From Pseudoalteromonas luteoviolacea S2607 (lineage in GTDB: Bacteria; Pseudomonadota; Gammaproteobacteria; Enterobacterales; Alteromonadaceae), in the NCBI RefSeq assembly GCF_001625575.1, contig NZ_AUXV01000001.1:1-64000 (forward strand): 64,000 nt of DNA, given 5' to 3'. How positions within the stretch are numbered: position 1 is the stretch's first letter; every line of letters begins with the position of its first letter. Position numbers and translations under genes: made by a program. The notes below the pieces were generated by a model, which was not told where the DNA came from, ran no database searches, and worked only from the letters and a program-made list of their open reading frames with translations. Positions 1 to 11,100 of this stretch are shown in pieces.

Positions 1-45
1 CTTAGTATCCACCAAGCTAACTTGCCGACTTCGTGCTGTTGCCAT
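1..45 (-). CDS. IS200-like / REP-associated (Y1) transposase, N-terminal fragment cut by window edge
   Basis: Reading leftward from an ATG at 45..43 the frame is open to the window edge and encodes MATARSRQVSLVDTK. This resembles the N-terminus I associate with the Y1-type (HUH, tyrosine) transposases of the IS200-like/REP-associated group in Shewanella and Pseudoalteromonas; these normally continue for about 300 residues. Only 15 residues are visible, so neither the HUH motif nor the catalytic tyrosine can be checked. The gene lies just downstream, in transcription direction, of the displaced toxin-immunity module and of a repeat copy at 96-125. That places a mobile or repeat-mobilising element at the edge of the Rhs locus. 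Confidence 0.6.
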   Translation of the reverse strand, partial: MATARSRQVSLVDTK

Positions 46-95
46 GAATTGTGCGCCTAACTTTTAACCGTTATTTAAAGATAGGCGACACTCAG

Positions 96-125
96 TTTTT
101 TTGCCAAATTTAAGATGGGTGTCTT
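96..125. repeat. Direct repeat copy A flanking the displaced toxin module
   Basis: A T-run followed by GCCAAATTTAAGATGGGTGT and CTT. The same 29-base word recurs at 1551-1579 with one mismatch. It sits between the end of the ankyrin gene and the transposase start, so the two copies bracket the displaced toxin-immunity cassette. It may be a repeat belonging to the adjacent transposase (inference). Confidence 0.7.
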
Positions 126-142
126 CTTAAGTTTTTTCTTAT

Positions 143-715
143 TTAAACTCCATCATACAAATCCATTATTTCAAACATTCTTCTGCTTGAATTGTTTCTC
201 TTCCTTCCCTCATAGTGTATTTCGGCTACATCCCTACACTTAAAACCCCTACTACCTATAACGTTGAAGTTTGCACCACTTTTACCCAACAAATCCAAAA
301 TTGTTTCTGCTTCAACACCACTTTGATTGCATATATAGAGTAACGCTGGGTCTCCATCCGCATCCATCAAATCAGGGTTAGCACCGTGCTCTAGTAACAA
401 TTCAACAGCCCTAACATCTAACTTTACGGAAGATAAGATAAGTGGTGTCTTGTTTCTCGCATCGTAACTGTTAACATTCCATCCATTTTTAACAAGAGCA
501 TCAATCATTAATTTTTGTTCATCATTCATAGAAGAAAATTTTCTATAAACCAATACCTTATTAATCATATCTGGTGATTTATTTGGGCTAAAACCAAGAA
601 ATATCGAAATTCTCAACAAATTAGGAGACTCTAATTCATTCGCGATTTCGCCACCTCTACTACTTAATATAAAGAGTACAGTTATTATAAAAATAAAGGG
701 GGTATATTTAATCAC
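143..715 (-). CDS. Exported ankyrin-repeat protein, probable immunity partner of the displaced Rhs toxin tip
   Basis: 190 residues beginning at a GTG (715) that overlaps the last 8 bases of the upstream toxin frame. An N-terminal hydrophobic segment (residues 5-18, rich in F, I, V and L) looks like a signal peptide or signal anchor. Two or more ankyrin units follow: 'NARNKTPLI'-type and 'LLEHGANPDLMDADGDPALL' motifs near residues 80-125, with a degenerate unit after them. Ankyrin proteins are known immunity partners in polymorphic toxin systems. An exported one fits a toxin that attacks peptidoglycan in the periplasm. The overlap copies the geometry of the main rhs/immunity junction, which supports the pairing. 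The gene looks more A+T-rich than the rhs body. No biochemical role is proven. Confidence 0.7.
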   Translation of the reverse strand: MIKYTPFIFIITVLFILSSRGGEIANELESPNLLRISIFLGFSPNKSPDMINKVLVYRKFSSMNDEQKLMIDALVKNGWNVNSYDARNKTPLILSSVKLDVRAVELLLEHGANPDLMDADGDPALLYICNQSGVEAETILDLLGKSGANFNVIGSRGFKCRDVAEIHYEGRKRNNSSRRMFEIMDLYDGV

Positions 716-1211
716 CTGAATACCTCATAAACCGTTGTGCTTCACCATCAAAGAACTTTTCAAAACTACTCCACTGCACTATCCTAGAATTAGCGTTAAA
801 TACCCCCAACTCGCCTGCGCTATTAAACCCAACTATCCCGGCATGCCCTGTTGCATCGCTATAATCTCTTGCATATGAAGCTACATCACCGGGCCTTGAT
901 TGAGAAACACTATGAAAGCCAGGCACATCTCCATTGGTCCATTGTTCAGCCGTATAGGGTGTATCGGCTTCTCCCATAAATGGAATCCACTTTGAATACC
1001 CCTGATCCTGCAACAGTAGTTCCACTCCTGCATCATTTAATGAGTCATGTACGAATAATGTGCACTTATTTGTACCCGCTCTCAATGTACCTTTTGCTTT
1101 GTTATATGCCCAGTCAGTTGAGCCTTCTTGGCTCGCCGCTACAACTCCTATAGGACCCTGCTTGGCCACTTCGGCAGCACGAAGTGCTCCTGACGTAACA
1201 TAGTGATTCAT
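708..1211 (-). CDS. Displaced Rhs C-terminal toxin tip, NlpC/P60- or CHAP-like hydrolase
   Basis: 167 residues from the first in-frame ATG (1211), but the same frame continues upstream to about 1427. There it encodes the Rhs pre-toxin signature (GGKFGHGFVSAG, then GGTVSEITGGKFANGA) found in the big rhs gene, so this is a C-terminal cassette without its Rhs body. Candidate catalytic residues are Cys in 'NKCTLFVHDSLNDAG' (about residue 49) and His in 'TGHAGIVGF' (about residue 123), after a 'SRPGDVASYA' motif. This Cys..PGD..H order is typical of NlpC/P60 and CHAP peptidoglycan hydrolases. It ends GAT-TAA, overlapping the exported ankyrin gene. There is no obvious RBS at 1211, so expression may need recombination onto the main rhs gene. 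Confidence 0.7.
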   Translation of the reverse strand: MNHYVTSGALRAAEVAKQGPIGVVAASQEGSTDWAYNKAKGTLRAGTNKCTLFVHDSLNDAGVELLLQDQGYSKWIPFMGEADTPYTAEQWTNGDVPGFHSVSQSRPGDVASYARDYSDATGHAGIVGFNSAGELGVFNANSRIVQWSSFEKFFDGEAQRFMRYSGD

Positions 1212-1427
1212 CGCAAACTGAAAAGCAGCCGTAGTCGCACCATTTGCAAATTTACCGCCTGTGATTTCTGATACTGTACCACCAATTACTGCCGATACAA
1301 TGGTGCCTGATATTAGTTCATCAGAAACATACCCTCCGACTTGAACACCTTTGGTTATCCCTGCACTGACAAATCCATGCCCGAATTTGCCTCCTTTTAG
1401 TTCCGATGAAATTCCTCCTGCAGTTGC
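1212..1427 (-). repeat. Rhs pre-toxin homology segment (copy 2) in frame with the displaced toxin tip
   Basis: The in-frame translation contains GGKFGHGFVSAGITKG and GGTVSEITGGKFANGA. It closely matches the segment of the large Rhs protein encoded at about 2630-2810. The frame is closed upstream by a TAA near 1461. Such conserved segments upstream of variable tips are the usual sites at which Rhs tips are exchanged by homologous recombination. Confidence 0.7.
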
Positions 1428-1436
1428 ACAAATGCA

Positions 1437-1520
1437 GCTGTAGCTGCGCCATTCGAGAACTTACCACCAGTAATTTCAGAAATCGTACCTCCAATGACAG
1501 CTACGGCACCAGATATATGA
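1437..1520 (-). pseudogene. Second Rhs pre-toxin remnant (copy 3) without a toxin tip
   Basis: A third, frame-shifted copy of the Rhs segment encodes 'VIGGTISEITGGKFSNGAAT' followed by AAF, then ends a few codons later at a stop near 1397. It shares the frame of a TTG-started open frame (1397-1642) that runs through repeat copy B, but that frame has no other protein signature. It is best read as a recombination scar from an earlier tip exchange. Confidence 0.6.
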
Positions 1521-1550
1521 CACCCACTTCCATTTAGAACATACGCACAG

Positions 1551-1579
1551 TTTTTTGCAAAATTTAAGATGGGTGTCTT
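1551..1579. repeat. Direct repeat copy B flanking the displaced toxin module
   Basis: Matches the repeat at 96-125 in 28 of 29 positions (GCAAAATTTAAGATGGGTGT core). A shorter relative, ATTGGGTGTCTTTTA, lies at 1838-1852 beside the rhs terminator. Copies A and B are about 1.46 kb apart in the same orientation and enclose the displaced toxin, its pre-toxin segments and the ankyrin gene. Confidence 0.7.
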
Positions 1580-1597
1580 TTTAAACTTTTTGAACTT

Positions 1598-1733
1598 TTG
1601 GTCAGTTGTACCCCAAATTATCACTTCCTCACAACTGACCAACCCGTTTTGGTTAAATTTGATTGACCAACGTGGTCGCGGCTAATCGACCATGTGGCAA
1701 CAGTAAAGTGACATCGTTGGTCCAAGTGGACCA
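1598..1733. repeat. Cluster of GACC/GGTC palindromes between the two toxin modules
   Basis: Several inverted repeats lie close together. TTGGTCAGTTGT (1598-1609) pairs perfectly with ACAACTGACCAA (1631-1642). GACCA-ACG-TGGTC occupies 1665-1677 and TGGTCCA-AG-TGGACCA 1718-1733. Further isolated GACC/GGTC words continue to about 1800. No convincing protein is encoded on either strand. The pattern resembles REP/BIME-type palindromic units, which fits the transposase at the left edge, but the link is inference. Confidence 0.5.
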
Positions 1734-1809
1734 GAAAGTCGATGGATGCGACCACACAGGTCAAATAGGCGTGACCAAAAAATCGGTGAAACGCGACCAG
1801 AAACAGAAA

Positions 1810-1833
1810 AGCCCCAGCAAGTGTGCTGGGGCT
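1810..1833 (-). terminator. Terminator of the rhs-immunity operon
   Basis: A perfect 10-base stem, AGCCCCAGCA / TGCTGGGGCT, with a 4-base loop. On the minus strand it is followed by TTTTCTGTTT, a U-rich tail, 25 bases after the stop codon of the immunity gene. It separates the active rhs operon from the displaced module. Confidence 0.75.
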
Positions 1834-1857
1834 TTGGATTGGGTGTCTTTTATTTCT

Positions 1858-2163
1858 TCAATTTAGCCAACTGTAAATTTCAACGACACTGTATAGCACT
1901 ATAATAAGTAGCACTACAACATACGCTATTACAGCCATCAGCCTCGCATCATTATTTTCAGGGATATCGTTTAACTTTTCTACCATAGATACTCGAATCC
2001 CATCTCCTTTAAAGAAGTTTATAATATTAGAAGAACAATAAAAATATACTATAGTAACAAATATCAAGCTAAGAACCTTTGAACCTTGAAAATTAATTAT
2101 TAGACTTCCTATATAAATTAAATACCCTAGATAAATTATTAAGTATACTTTTCTTTTAATCAT
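1858..2163 (-). CDS. Small membrane protein, probable immunity protein of the main Rhs toxin
   Basis: 101 residues starting at an ATG (2163) that overlaps the last 8 bases of rhs (GATGATTAA). The frame stays open further upstream, but that part lies inside rhs and is its shadow. About three hydrophobic segments are visible, near residues 5-22, 28-48 and 78-98, separated by a charged loop (EKLNDIPENNDAR). It has no enzymatic motif. Position immediately after the variable Rhs tip and translational coupling are the usual marks of an immunity gene. An inner-membrane immunity protein hints that the toxin acts on, or passes through, the membrane. I do not recognise the family. Confidence 0.65.
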   Translation of the reverse strand: MIKRKVYLIIYLGYLIYIGSLIINFQGSKVLSLIFVTIVYFYCSSNIINFFKGDGIRVSMVEKLNDIPENNDARLMAVIAYVVVLLIIVLYSVVEIYSWLN

Positions 2164-5100
2164 CTTTTGTAAAATCCATCTGTAAGTGCTGACCAACTTG
2201 ATCTGAAGCAATATTTCCCGCAGCTCCGGCTGGTACTTGCTCAACACCATTCTTCATTAGTGCACCAGAAGTTCTGATCCCCAACCCAAAACCTATTACT
2301 CCTGTAAAATCTTGATCTACTACGGCCTGTTCCGTAGCAACAGCACCACCAAAAAAGAAGATAGCTCTATTAGTAGGGAACATAATAGCTATCTTCGAAA
2401 CTAGTTGACTAACACTAGTTTTAAAATCCCGATGTAAGTCATTGAAGTAATCTCGAATATATGGATCATCATAATTGAAGTTTGCCTGATACATTAAGCA
2501 TTCGGAAGTAGCACACCTAGGCACTGAAATGTGGTGAGATTTACCATTGGCAATCTTTGTGCTGTTATGATTATTATGAATACTTTTTTGCACCTGATTA
2601 AACAAATACTGCATTGCCCCAGTACGAGCGCCATTAGCAAACTTTCCGCCTGTTATCTCCGATACTGTACCACCAATTATCGCTGAAATAACCGTGCCTT
2701 TCACTATTTGATTAAACTTTAAGTCGGCACCACCTGGTAAAAACACACCGCCAACACCTTTCGTTACGCCAGCACTAACAAACCCATGACCAAATTTACC
2801 GCCACTGACTACAGCAGCAATACCACCAACCGTGGCATGTGCCGTGATTTGTGCCGCCACTTGCCCTTTGGTGAGTAAATTACCACCAAAGTCAACATAA
2901 TCACCATATTGTGCACCACCGAAAACAACATCATCAACATTTTGAACATTGGCAGCTGAAAAGTGTTCACTAATATACTGAAACGCATATGTCGTCGCAG
3001 CGGCGGTCAAACCTGCTTTAAATGCTTGGGATGAGCTGCCGCCCATTGCTCTTGTAAATTCATAATTCCATGCACCAGCACAAACTGGTGCCCAAACCAA
3101 ACAGCCTAATGAAGCTATGTTTCCTGCAATACTAACTACTTCAGGGCCAAATACCTTTACAGCTCCTCGAATCAAGTTTCTCTTGAATTTCTTTAAAGGC
3201 TTAAACAAATACCCACTCGGATCTGTATAACTCAGCGGATTATTCAGCACATAACTATATCGGTTATAGTTCTGCAAATTCGTTGGCGCTTGCACAAACG
3301 GATCTGCCTGCATAAATCGGCCAGTATCTGCATCGTAGATCCGACCATTCATATGAATGATGCGTTTTTCACCACCTAGCGTCACAGGCTCATGTCCTGT
3401 ATAGGCTTTAAAATTGTTTGGGACACTGTCAAAAACGGTCAGTGTCGATAAATTTGCATAGTGCGCATCTATTTCTGCTTGGGTTTCGGTTACTTCAGAT
3501 TGTTTACCAAAAATACCGTAGGCATATCGTTTTAATAGCTTACTGCTGCTGTTAGTAATCGCTATGATTGAACCTTGATGATCGGTAAACATCCATTTGG
3601 TTTTACTCAAGCCGGTACCAAAGTAAATTTGTTGCGCATCGTTTCCTATGTAGCGGTTAATGACTTTGTCTTTGCTTTCATCGTTTGGAATGGTTAGCTG
3701 CAACGTGCCTACATAGTATATTGTCTGGTGAGCTTCTGTACGCTTATAACGCTGGTTGTTTACATCGTAATAAAAAGTAACTGCTTCGCCTTTTGCCTTG
3801 ATTTCAAAGGCTTTGTTGCGTGCACTATACGTGATTGAACGTATGTTATTGACGCCATCCGTCACTGATGTTTCGTTGCCATTTTTATCGTAAGTGAAGA
3901 CTTCAAGGTCAACGGTATGATTGGCCGCAGCCGCGCCGATACTGCTTGGCGCTGCATTGCAAAGTGGCACCGCAAGTCGTGTGCGAGATGTTAATGCGTG
4001 TAGTGGATTATCATTTTCGCCATAAGTGTTATGCCACTTATTGATGATCTCGACATTTGAACCATTGCATGCAGGCGTATCTAGGATACGGTAATCTGAT
4101 TTTTCTTCTAAATTACCCGAACTAGAGTACGTGAACAAATTCACGTTATTAACGCCCAGCACACGGTTTAAGCTGTCGTATTGATAAGTACGTTCGTTCA
4201 TTCCTATTTGAGCACGCGCTATCAGGTTACCTACACTATCAAAGCGATAACTATCGGCTTGGATATATACGTGGCTTTTAGAGTGAATTGAACTCAGCAT
4301 GCCCTTAGCATCATAGCCGACCAACATCGTCACACTACCCTTTCGGTATTCGGTAACTTGCCCGCGCTCATTGGTATTCACTATACGATAATAGGTTTGC
4401 CCTTCGCGCCCTTCTCGAGCTTCAGTTTTAGCTAACACTTGGCCATAGGCATATTCAATCGCCACACCTCGCGCGTCTACATATTTACTGCCCTCTCCAT
4501 CTAAACGACGATAGTCATCAAACTGTATTGCTACTCGGCCAAATTGGTCATAGGCGGTTTGTTGGATAACACATTTGCTAATTAAGGGGTTTGCCATTGC
4601 ATCATCTGTAATACGCAGGTCATTGCTGAGAGCGTTAAAAGTAACTTTTGTATCACAAGCTTGCGCATTGTCGAGACTGGTGAGCACAGCTGCGCTTCGC
4701 CCAAATGTGTCGTAGTAATAATACTGCTGCCAACCTTCTCCTTGTTTTGTATATATAAGCAAATGCGCGGTATCGGCTGTATCTCCATATACCCACTCGC
4801 TCGCTCCTTCGTCGACAATATTGTCGGTAGGAGTAAATTGAGCTTGCTTAGTTTTACGGCCGAAACCATCGTAGGTGTTTGTCAGCACAACTCCCCGTGC
4901 ATCGGTTTGGGTAATAAGTTCACCAAATGCATTATAGGTGTAAGACCAGTCCCCTCGGTCAGCGTCTTTTTGTGATGCTTTACGACCTAGCGCATCATAA
5001 GTGACACGCATCAGTGACGCATTTGTCGCACTTTCGGCTAGTGAGATAACTTCTTTTTTGCTGCCATCGGCATAGTAGGCAAACTCAACAGCCTGGCCAT

Positions 5101-8100
5101 TATTTTCGGTAGCTGACACCACTTCGCCGAGTATATTAGAGGTCGATGCTTTGGTTTGATCTTCAAAATCAGTGCCCGATACTGTGGTCGTACTAGACAG
5201 TCCATTTACCACTGAAGATGTAATGGTATCATTATTGGCATCGTGTATTTTGATTACTCTGTCCAAAACGTCGTAGTACGTTGTCACGCTCTGCGCCCCA
5301 GGTGATTGCACTTCAATCACTCTGCCAAACACATCAAATTTCGTTGTGTGAGACAACCATTGGCCTGTCACATCTATCTGGCTAGTACGATACACCCGAC
5401 CTAGGCGATCTAAGTATTGCACCTCAACCAGCTCTCCATTCACTTCTTTATTGAACTGCGCTGCACACACATCACCACCTTCACATGCAGAATAGTAACT
5501 CAGGGACTGAGCACCCGTACTTGTATACTGCCCGACCGCACCGCCAAATGCATCGAATTGGGTTTCACGCACAACACCATGTACATCCTTTGTTTTTGTA
5601 GGAGAGCCAAAAGCGTTACGTTCGTTCGCTGCCGCTTCAACCCCTCTTATCTTTAACGTGCCCGTTTTACTACTCGATTGCTCAGTGTAGTTCACATAGC
5701 GCCCATCGGCTGAGTAGAATGACTCAGTAGTGCGTGTTTCGGTTTCTTCTACCGAGCAACCGGAATTAGAGGTCGTTAGCTTTATCTGATTACCGAACCT
5801 GTCGTAACTATGCCTTTTAGTCAGTTCATACTCACACCCAAGCCCTTTACCTATTACTTCTTCAAACAGCATAAGGTGGAAACCTCCGCCCGCTGTGCCT
5901 TTAGGGTAATATGAGAAGTCGCTACTACGCGTAATCGTCTCTCTATTGGGCACTTTTGTTGTCACCGTCGAGTGTGTTAACCGGCCATATTTTTTATACT
6001 CGTCAGTATCGCCATACTCATTTATTGTCAATACAGATTTGGCGGCCACTGCTGTTGTGCCACTCGCAACAAAATTGTGCATGTAGGCATCGCTAATCTT
6101 ATAAGTATTCACATTTAACTTGGTAACATTGGCGAACGCATCTTGTGACATATTGGTTTTGGTGCAAGTATGAATATCTATGCTTAGATCTGTATTTACG
6201 ATGGCAGTGCACTCTCTACTCAGCGCATTGAAGACACGGTATGACTGAGTGCTCCCTTTTTGCGCAACTGGTGCTGCTGAGTATGAATTACGAGCTTCGC
6301 TTATTACGGTGTCATTGCCCATCAACTTTACAGTTGAGTAGGGCATCCCCGTTAATGGGAATGCTTGATGATAACGAGTGGTTGTTGTGAACACTGTTCC
6401 AGCGTTATCGTTTGTGCCTTGCTTAACCGTCTTGGTTGTCAGTGCCTTAAAGCCCAGCATCCCCCTACCACCAAACTGTGCGCGCGCGCCTTGATAAAGG
6501 TAAGTCACTTTATTGCGAGCAGCGCTATTATGCGTGCTAGGGCTATCTGTTTTCACATAATGTACTAATGGCATTGCGCCAATCACTTTGGTGACGCTTA
6601 ATCCATCTTTCTCGAATTGGGCTGCATCGAATGCCAAATCACCTTCAAGATCTCTGTATATCTCGCGATTGGTCATTAAACCGTAGGTAATCGTAGACTT
6701 GTTGTTATAGCCTTGACTGATCTCTTTGAGTAAGCCTTCAGTTGGCGACTGTCCTAGGTTGTATTTAACATGCACGCCTTGCTGGTCTTTTATTAATAAA
6801 TCGGGAACACCGTCATTGTTATAGTCGGCAAAGAATGCGTAATGGCCCTTTTCATGATCTAGACTGGCAGAAAACGCATTGTTAGAGGCGTGCTCAAAGC
6901 TTACATACTCTCCATTCATACCGGTATCTATAGGAGACCACTCGTACATGTGCCAGCTGTTCTCTGTACCACTCTTAAAGTAGAGCTCTGTCTTACCATC
7001 TTTATCTAAATCGGCCACTAGCGGCGGAATATGTTCAGACACAGTCCCAGTTTTAAACCGTTCGCTATATGCCTGAATAGACAGTTCACTTTCAAACGCC
7101 TCTTTGCTACTCGCACGATTTATTAGGACTTTCCAACGCTTGATGTCATTTGAAGACCAGTCTGTGGCCAAATAAATGATATCAACTAACCCATCACCAT
7201 TGACGTCGGCAGACATTAGATTTTCAATTTTGCCTTCATAGGCCACGTCATGCGCACTGAACTTGTTAAAGCTATTGTCTGGCTGGCTGCCTTGGTTGTA
7301 ATGCACTGTGATGCGCTTCGCTTCGTCGTCACTACACCTATTTTGGCTATCACATTGCAATGCAACAATGTCTGCTAACCCATCAAAATTAAGATCGACA
7401 GCCTGCCAATCTGTGGCTTTTTCGGTAAAATCACCACGTGAATCAAAGCCTTTGTTAGGGTTTGTCGTATAGAGGGTTGTTTGCCCACCGAAGTGCGCAT
7501 CTGTTACATCCCAAACTCTGGTATATAAATTTACATCATCATTTTTGAGTTTGAATATAAGGTCAACATAGCCATCGCCATTAATATCAGCTAGTTTGAC
7601 TTCTCTCATATACCACTGGGCAGACCAAGATAATTGCGTATTTTTTTGTTGCAAAAGATTGTCGCTAGATAACTCGTATTCAGCCCAATACTTTGCACCT
7701 ACCTCTCCCGAATGCGTTGATCGCGTATTAACGATAAGCGAGTACTTTCCATCTTGGTCCAGATCTGCCGCTGTCATGACGACGCTCTCATGGTCGTCAT
7801 GACGCGTAATGTTTTGACAAGACAGTTCTTCAGGCCGCTGAAATGTGTTGCCTTGATACACGCACAGCCGATACAGTTTTTGCCCTGCGTCTTTTCGCAC
7901 TAAAGTGATCAGTTCAGGTTTTCCGTCTCCTTGAAGATCAGCCATAGTCAGCGCTGCAACTTCAGACTCAACAACCGTGCTTCTTGCATCAAACGTTAAG
8001 TCACTAGCAAACGAGTTGTATTCGAATTTGATAGGTTTGCGACATGCATAACCGCGACACTGCTGCACTTGCTTTAGTAATCGAACACCATTGCTGGCAG

Positions 8101-11100
8101 CTTCAAAATCTAGCTCATAAGTGCTGAGTTCTTGCCCCTTGTGGTTTTTCACCGTAATACTACTCAAACGGGCTCGCTGCTCTAACCGCGCTTCATCCAC
8201 ATAGTTGCGCGAACGAATATTGCCTAGCGAGTAACTAAATTCAACCCTGTTCCCGCTGTATTTAATTTCACTGAGTAAACGTTCGCCAAACTCAAGCTTT
8301 GAAGTACCAACTTCATTTGTGTATACATAGTTGATTGATGTATCTTCGTGACCGAGGTTATCTTCCACCTTATTTATCATCCAAGATAACGTTACGGCTT
8401 GGTTTGTCCCTTCATGTAATACAACTCGACTGAGCGCAGACGTACCATAGTGCTTCGTAGAACCATCTTTTCCTTTGATAACAAACCACTTAGTACCATT
8501 TTTAGTCACTTGATAGACCACTTGCTGTGAGTCTATTTCAGTAACATATTCGTCTAGGATAGTTGCGCCATTTAACTCCCCGTTATGAGTGTGTTGGCCT
8601 CTGCTAATTAAGCGTTGTCCATCCAAACAAAAGCGGTCTTCCTCTGACAACGTCAGCCCTTTAAATTGGCCATCTTGCGCTTTGGTTTGACGACAACGAG
8701 AAATGCTAGATACAGCATTTAGGTTCCAACCTAGCGCTACGGTGCCATCTGGTGCTAGGGAGTTATAACTCAAGCTAACACTTGGCTTAACCCCTGTAAT
8801 CCCAGCTGGAACCGATATTGGAATGTTGTAGCTAGCAGTGCCAGACTCGGTTACTCTGAATTCACCAACTGTCGGCTGTAAACTGATATGCTCTAAGAGC
8901 TTATAATTATCAAGTGCTTGTTTACCTGCTTGTGTGTTGGGCAAGTTAACACTGATTGGCCATTCTATAGCACTGTTGCTTACTTCTAGCCGCACTTCAT
9001 TGGAGTAATCATTGCTGCACTGTACGTGATGTCCATTGAATTGCGTTGATACCTCAACACAGGCTTTAGATTTAAAGTGATATACCCCATTGCCCAATTG
9101 CTTGAATACGGTTGTGAGATTGTCTTGAGCCTGTGTATCTGCTTGAAACTCTTCGCTTAATTTGTAGCTTTGGGGTAAGTGCTCTAGAAACAATTGATAT
9201 GTATGAACCAGCCCTGAGGTTGACGCATTAACACTGACGTCACCATCTCCATTGTCGATGACTTCAATCGTTGGGGCGACTAAACCATCACTGGGGTCAA
9301 TAGGGTTGGTATTAAGTTCAGCTTCAACCCGATCGCTAAGCCCATCCCCATCCGTATCAAAGTCATACGTGCATGCATGCGACGCCAAGCAAAAGTCATA
9401 CAAGTAATATAGTAAGCTGTTTATCGCATCATCATACTGGTTGCGCGCTGCGCTTAACAAAGCAAGGACTACGTCTGCACGAGTCACTCCAGCTTCTAAC
9501 TGCGCGACCCAATAGGTTTGATTACCTGACCCTAGCTCTCCACCATTTAACGATATATCAGCAGCAGCCTCTCCCAATAAATAGTTAAAGAATGTACTAA
9601 TGAATGCTACGTCATTTGCATAGGCAAGTGCAGGATTAGCATTGATGAGAGCATTGATGATTTCATTGTATGGATGTCCCTCAGCGAGTAAGAATGCCAA
9701 AAAACTGAGCTCTTTTTTCGACGGTGCACGTTGCAATAACACATACACAGCCCTTGCCAAACCAGCTAGCTCGACGTGTGATTGGTCAGGATGCCACTGC
9801 GAATGCTCCCATATCGCTATCTCATCGGCAAAGAGTATAGATAACGCATCAATGTACTCCCATTTTAAGGCTTGTGCATCAATTAGGCGATCGTCAATTA
9901 TATTTAGTTCGCCATCTTTTGTCGTAACGTAAATGCGTCCCGAACCTGATACCGTAGGCTGGGACACTATGCCACCACTGCCAGGGAAAACATATTGCCA
10001 CTGAATATTACCGGACTGAGCGTTAACCGAATACAAAGACTCGTCCATTGAGCCTACATACAAATTACGATGTTCATCGATGTTAGCCTGCGCGAGAATA
10101 GGCCCGCGCGTGTTTAATACCCAATCGGTCAATACCCTATTATTTGGAATTGGCTGCATCTGGTCATGCGTAACTTTGTAAAAACGATGATTTAAACTGC
10201 CTACATATATATAGTCAGTGGTACCTTGGCTCTCGACCAGTGGCTTAGCGATAACTTCACTTGGCAGAGTGCTTTCAAATTGAGACTCCCACGCAAAGGT
10301 TAAGCCATATTCGGGGTTGAACTTATGGGCCCTCAAGCCCTTCTTAGAGCCACTGTATAAATATAAATTGTCACTGACAGAATACTCTCTACCAGTTAAG
10401 TCTGGGCGATATTCTGAGCCTGTTTTGTCAATCACAATATGGCTTTTCAGCTCTTTTTCGTTGTGCTCAACAGCATTTGTTATTGTCAGTGCTAAGCCGC
10501 CATTTAGATAACCTCGACAAACTCTTTCGCTCACGGTTGCATTTACGCTGTTTGCAGTTGCAGTCGCCCCTACCCTAAATGATTGACCGGTTTTACGAAT
10601 GCGAACATACAGATGCGAAGTGTTGGGGTTAAATCCTACCCCTTGTGCTTTCAGCGTGAATGTATAGGCTTGCGGATCTGGCACTTCATTGTTGGCCCTT
10701 GCTTCATCAATTGCTTCAATTACCGTCGCAGTACAATCCGGTATTTCAGCGGCGCTAAATATCGGAGCAATGTGCTCTACAGTCACTTGTTGGCCATCGA
10801 CACAATTATCTTGACTGTTACATGCCGTCACTTGATAGGTATATCGCCCAAACGCTAGGTTGGTCACGGTAAATTCGGTGCTTAAGTCTGAAGATAAATT
10901 TAGCTCTAAAGGTACGACATTAGCCTTGTCATGGGGTAACCCGGACCAATACTTCAACTTATAACGGCTGGTCACACCATCTGTATTTGCTTTCCACTTT
11001 ATTTTATATGGTCCACCTGCCTGGGTTGGTGGGCCTTCAAATACGGGAGAATGCGGTGCCATTTCATGATTTATAATTCGCTCAGGCAATGACACGAGTG

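Noticed and set aside
1397..1642. An open frame of 81 codons on the minus strand as a gene
   Set aside because: Its start is a TTG in a hairpin arm, it runs through repeat copy B and only its end matches Rhs. Treated as an Rhs remnant.
1663..1866. Plus-strand open frame between the toxin modules
   Set aside because: It spans the palindromes and the terminator hairpin and has no protein-like composition.
2164..2250. Longer, 130-residue version of the immunity protein
   Set aside because: The extra N-terminus lies inside the rhs coding sequence and is in a different frame; the overlapping ATG at 2163 fits the junction pattern of the other pair.
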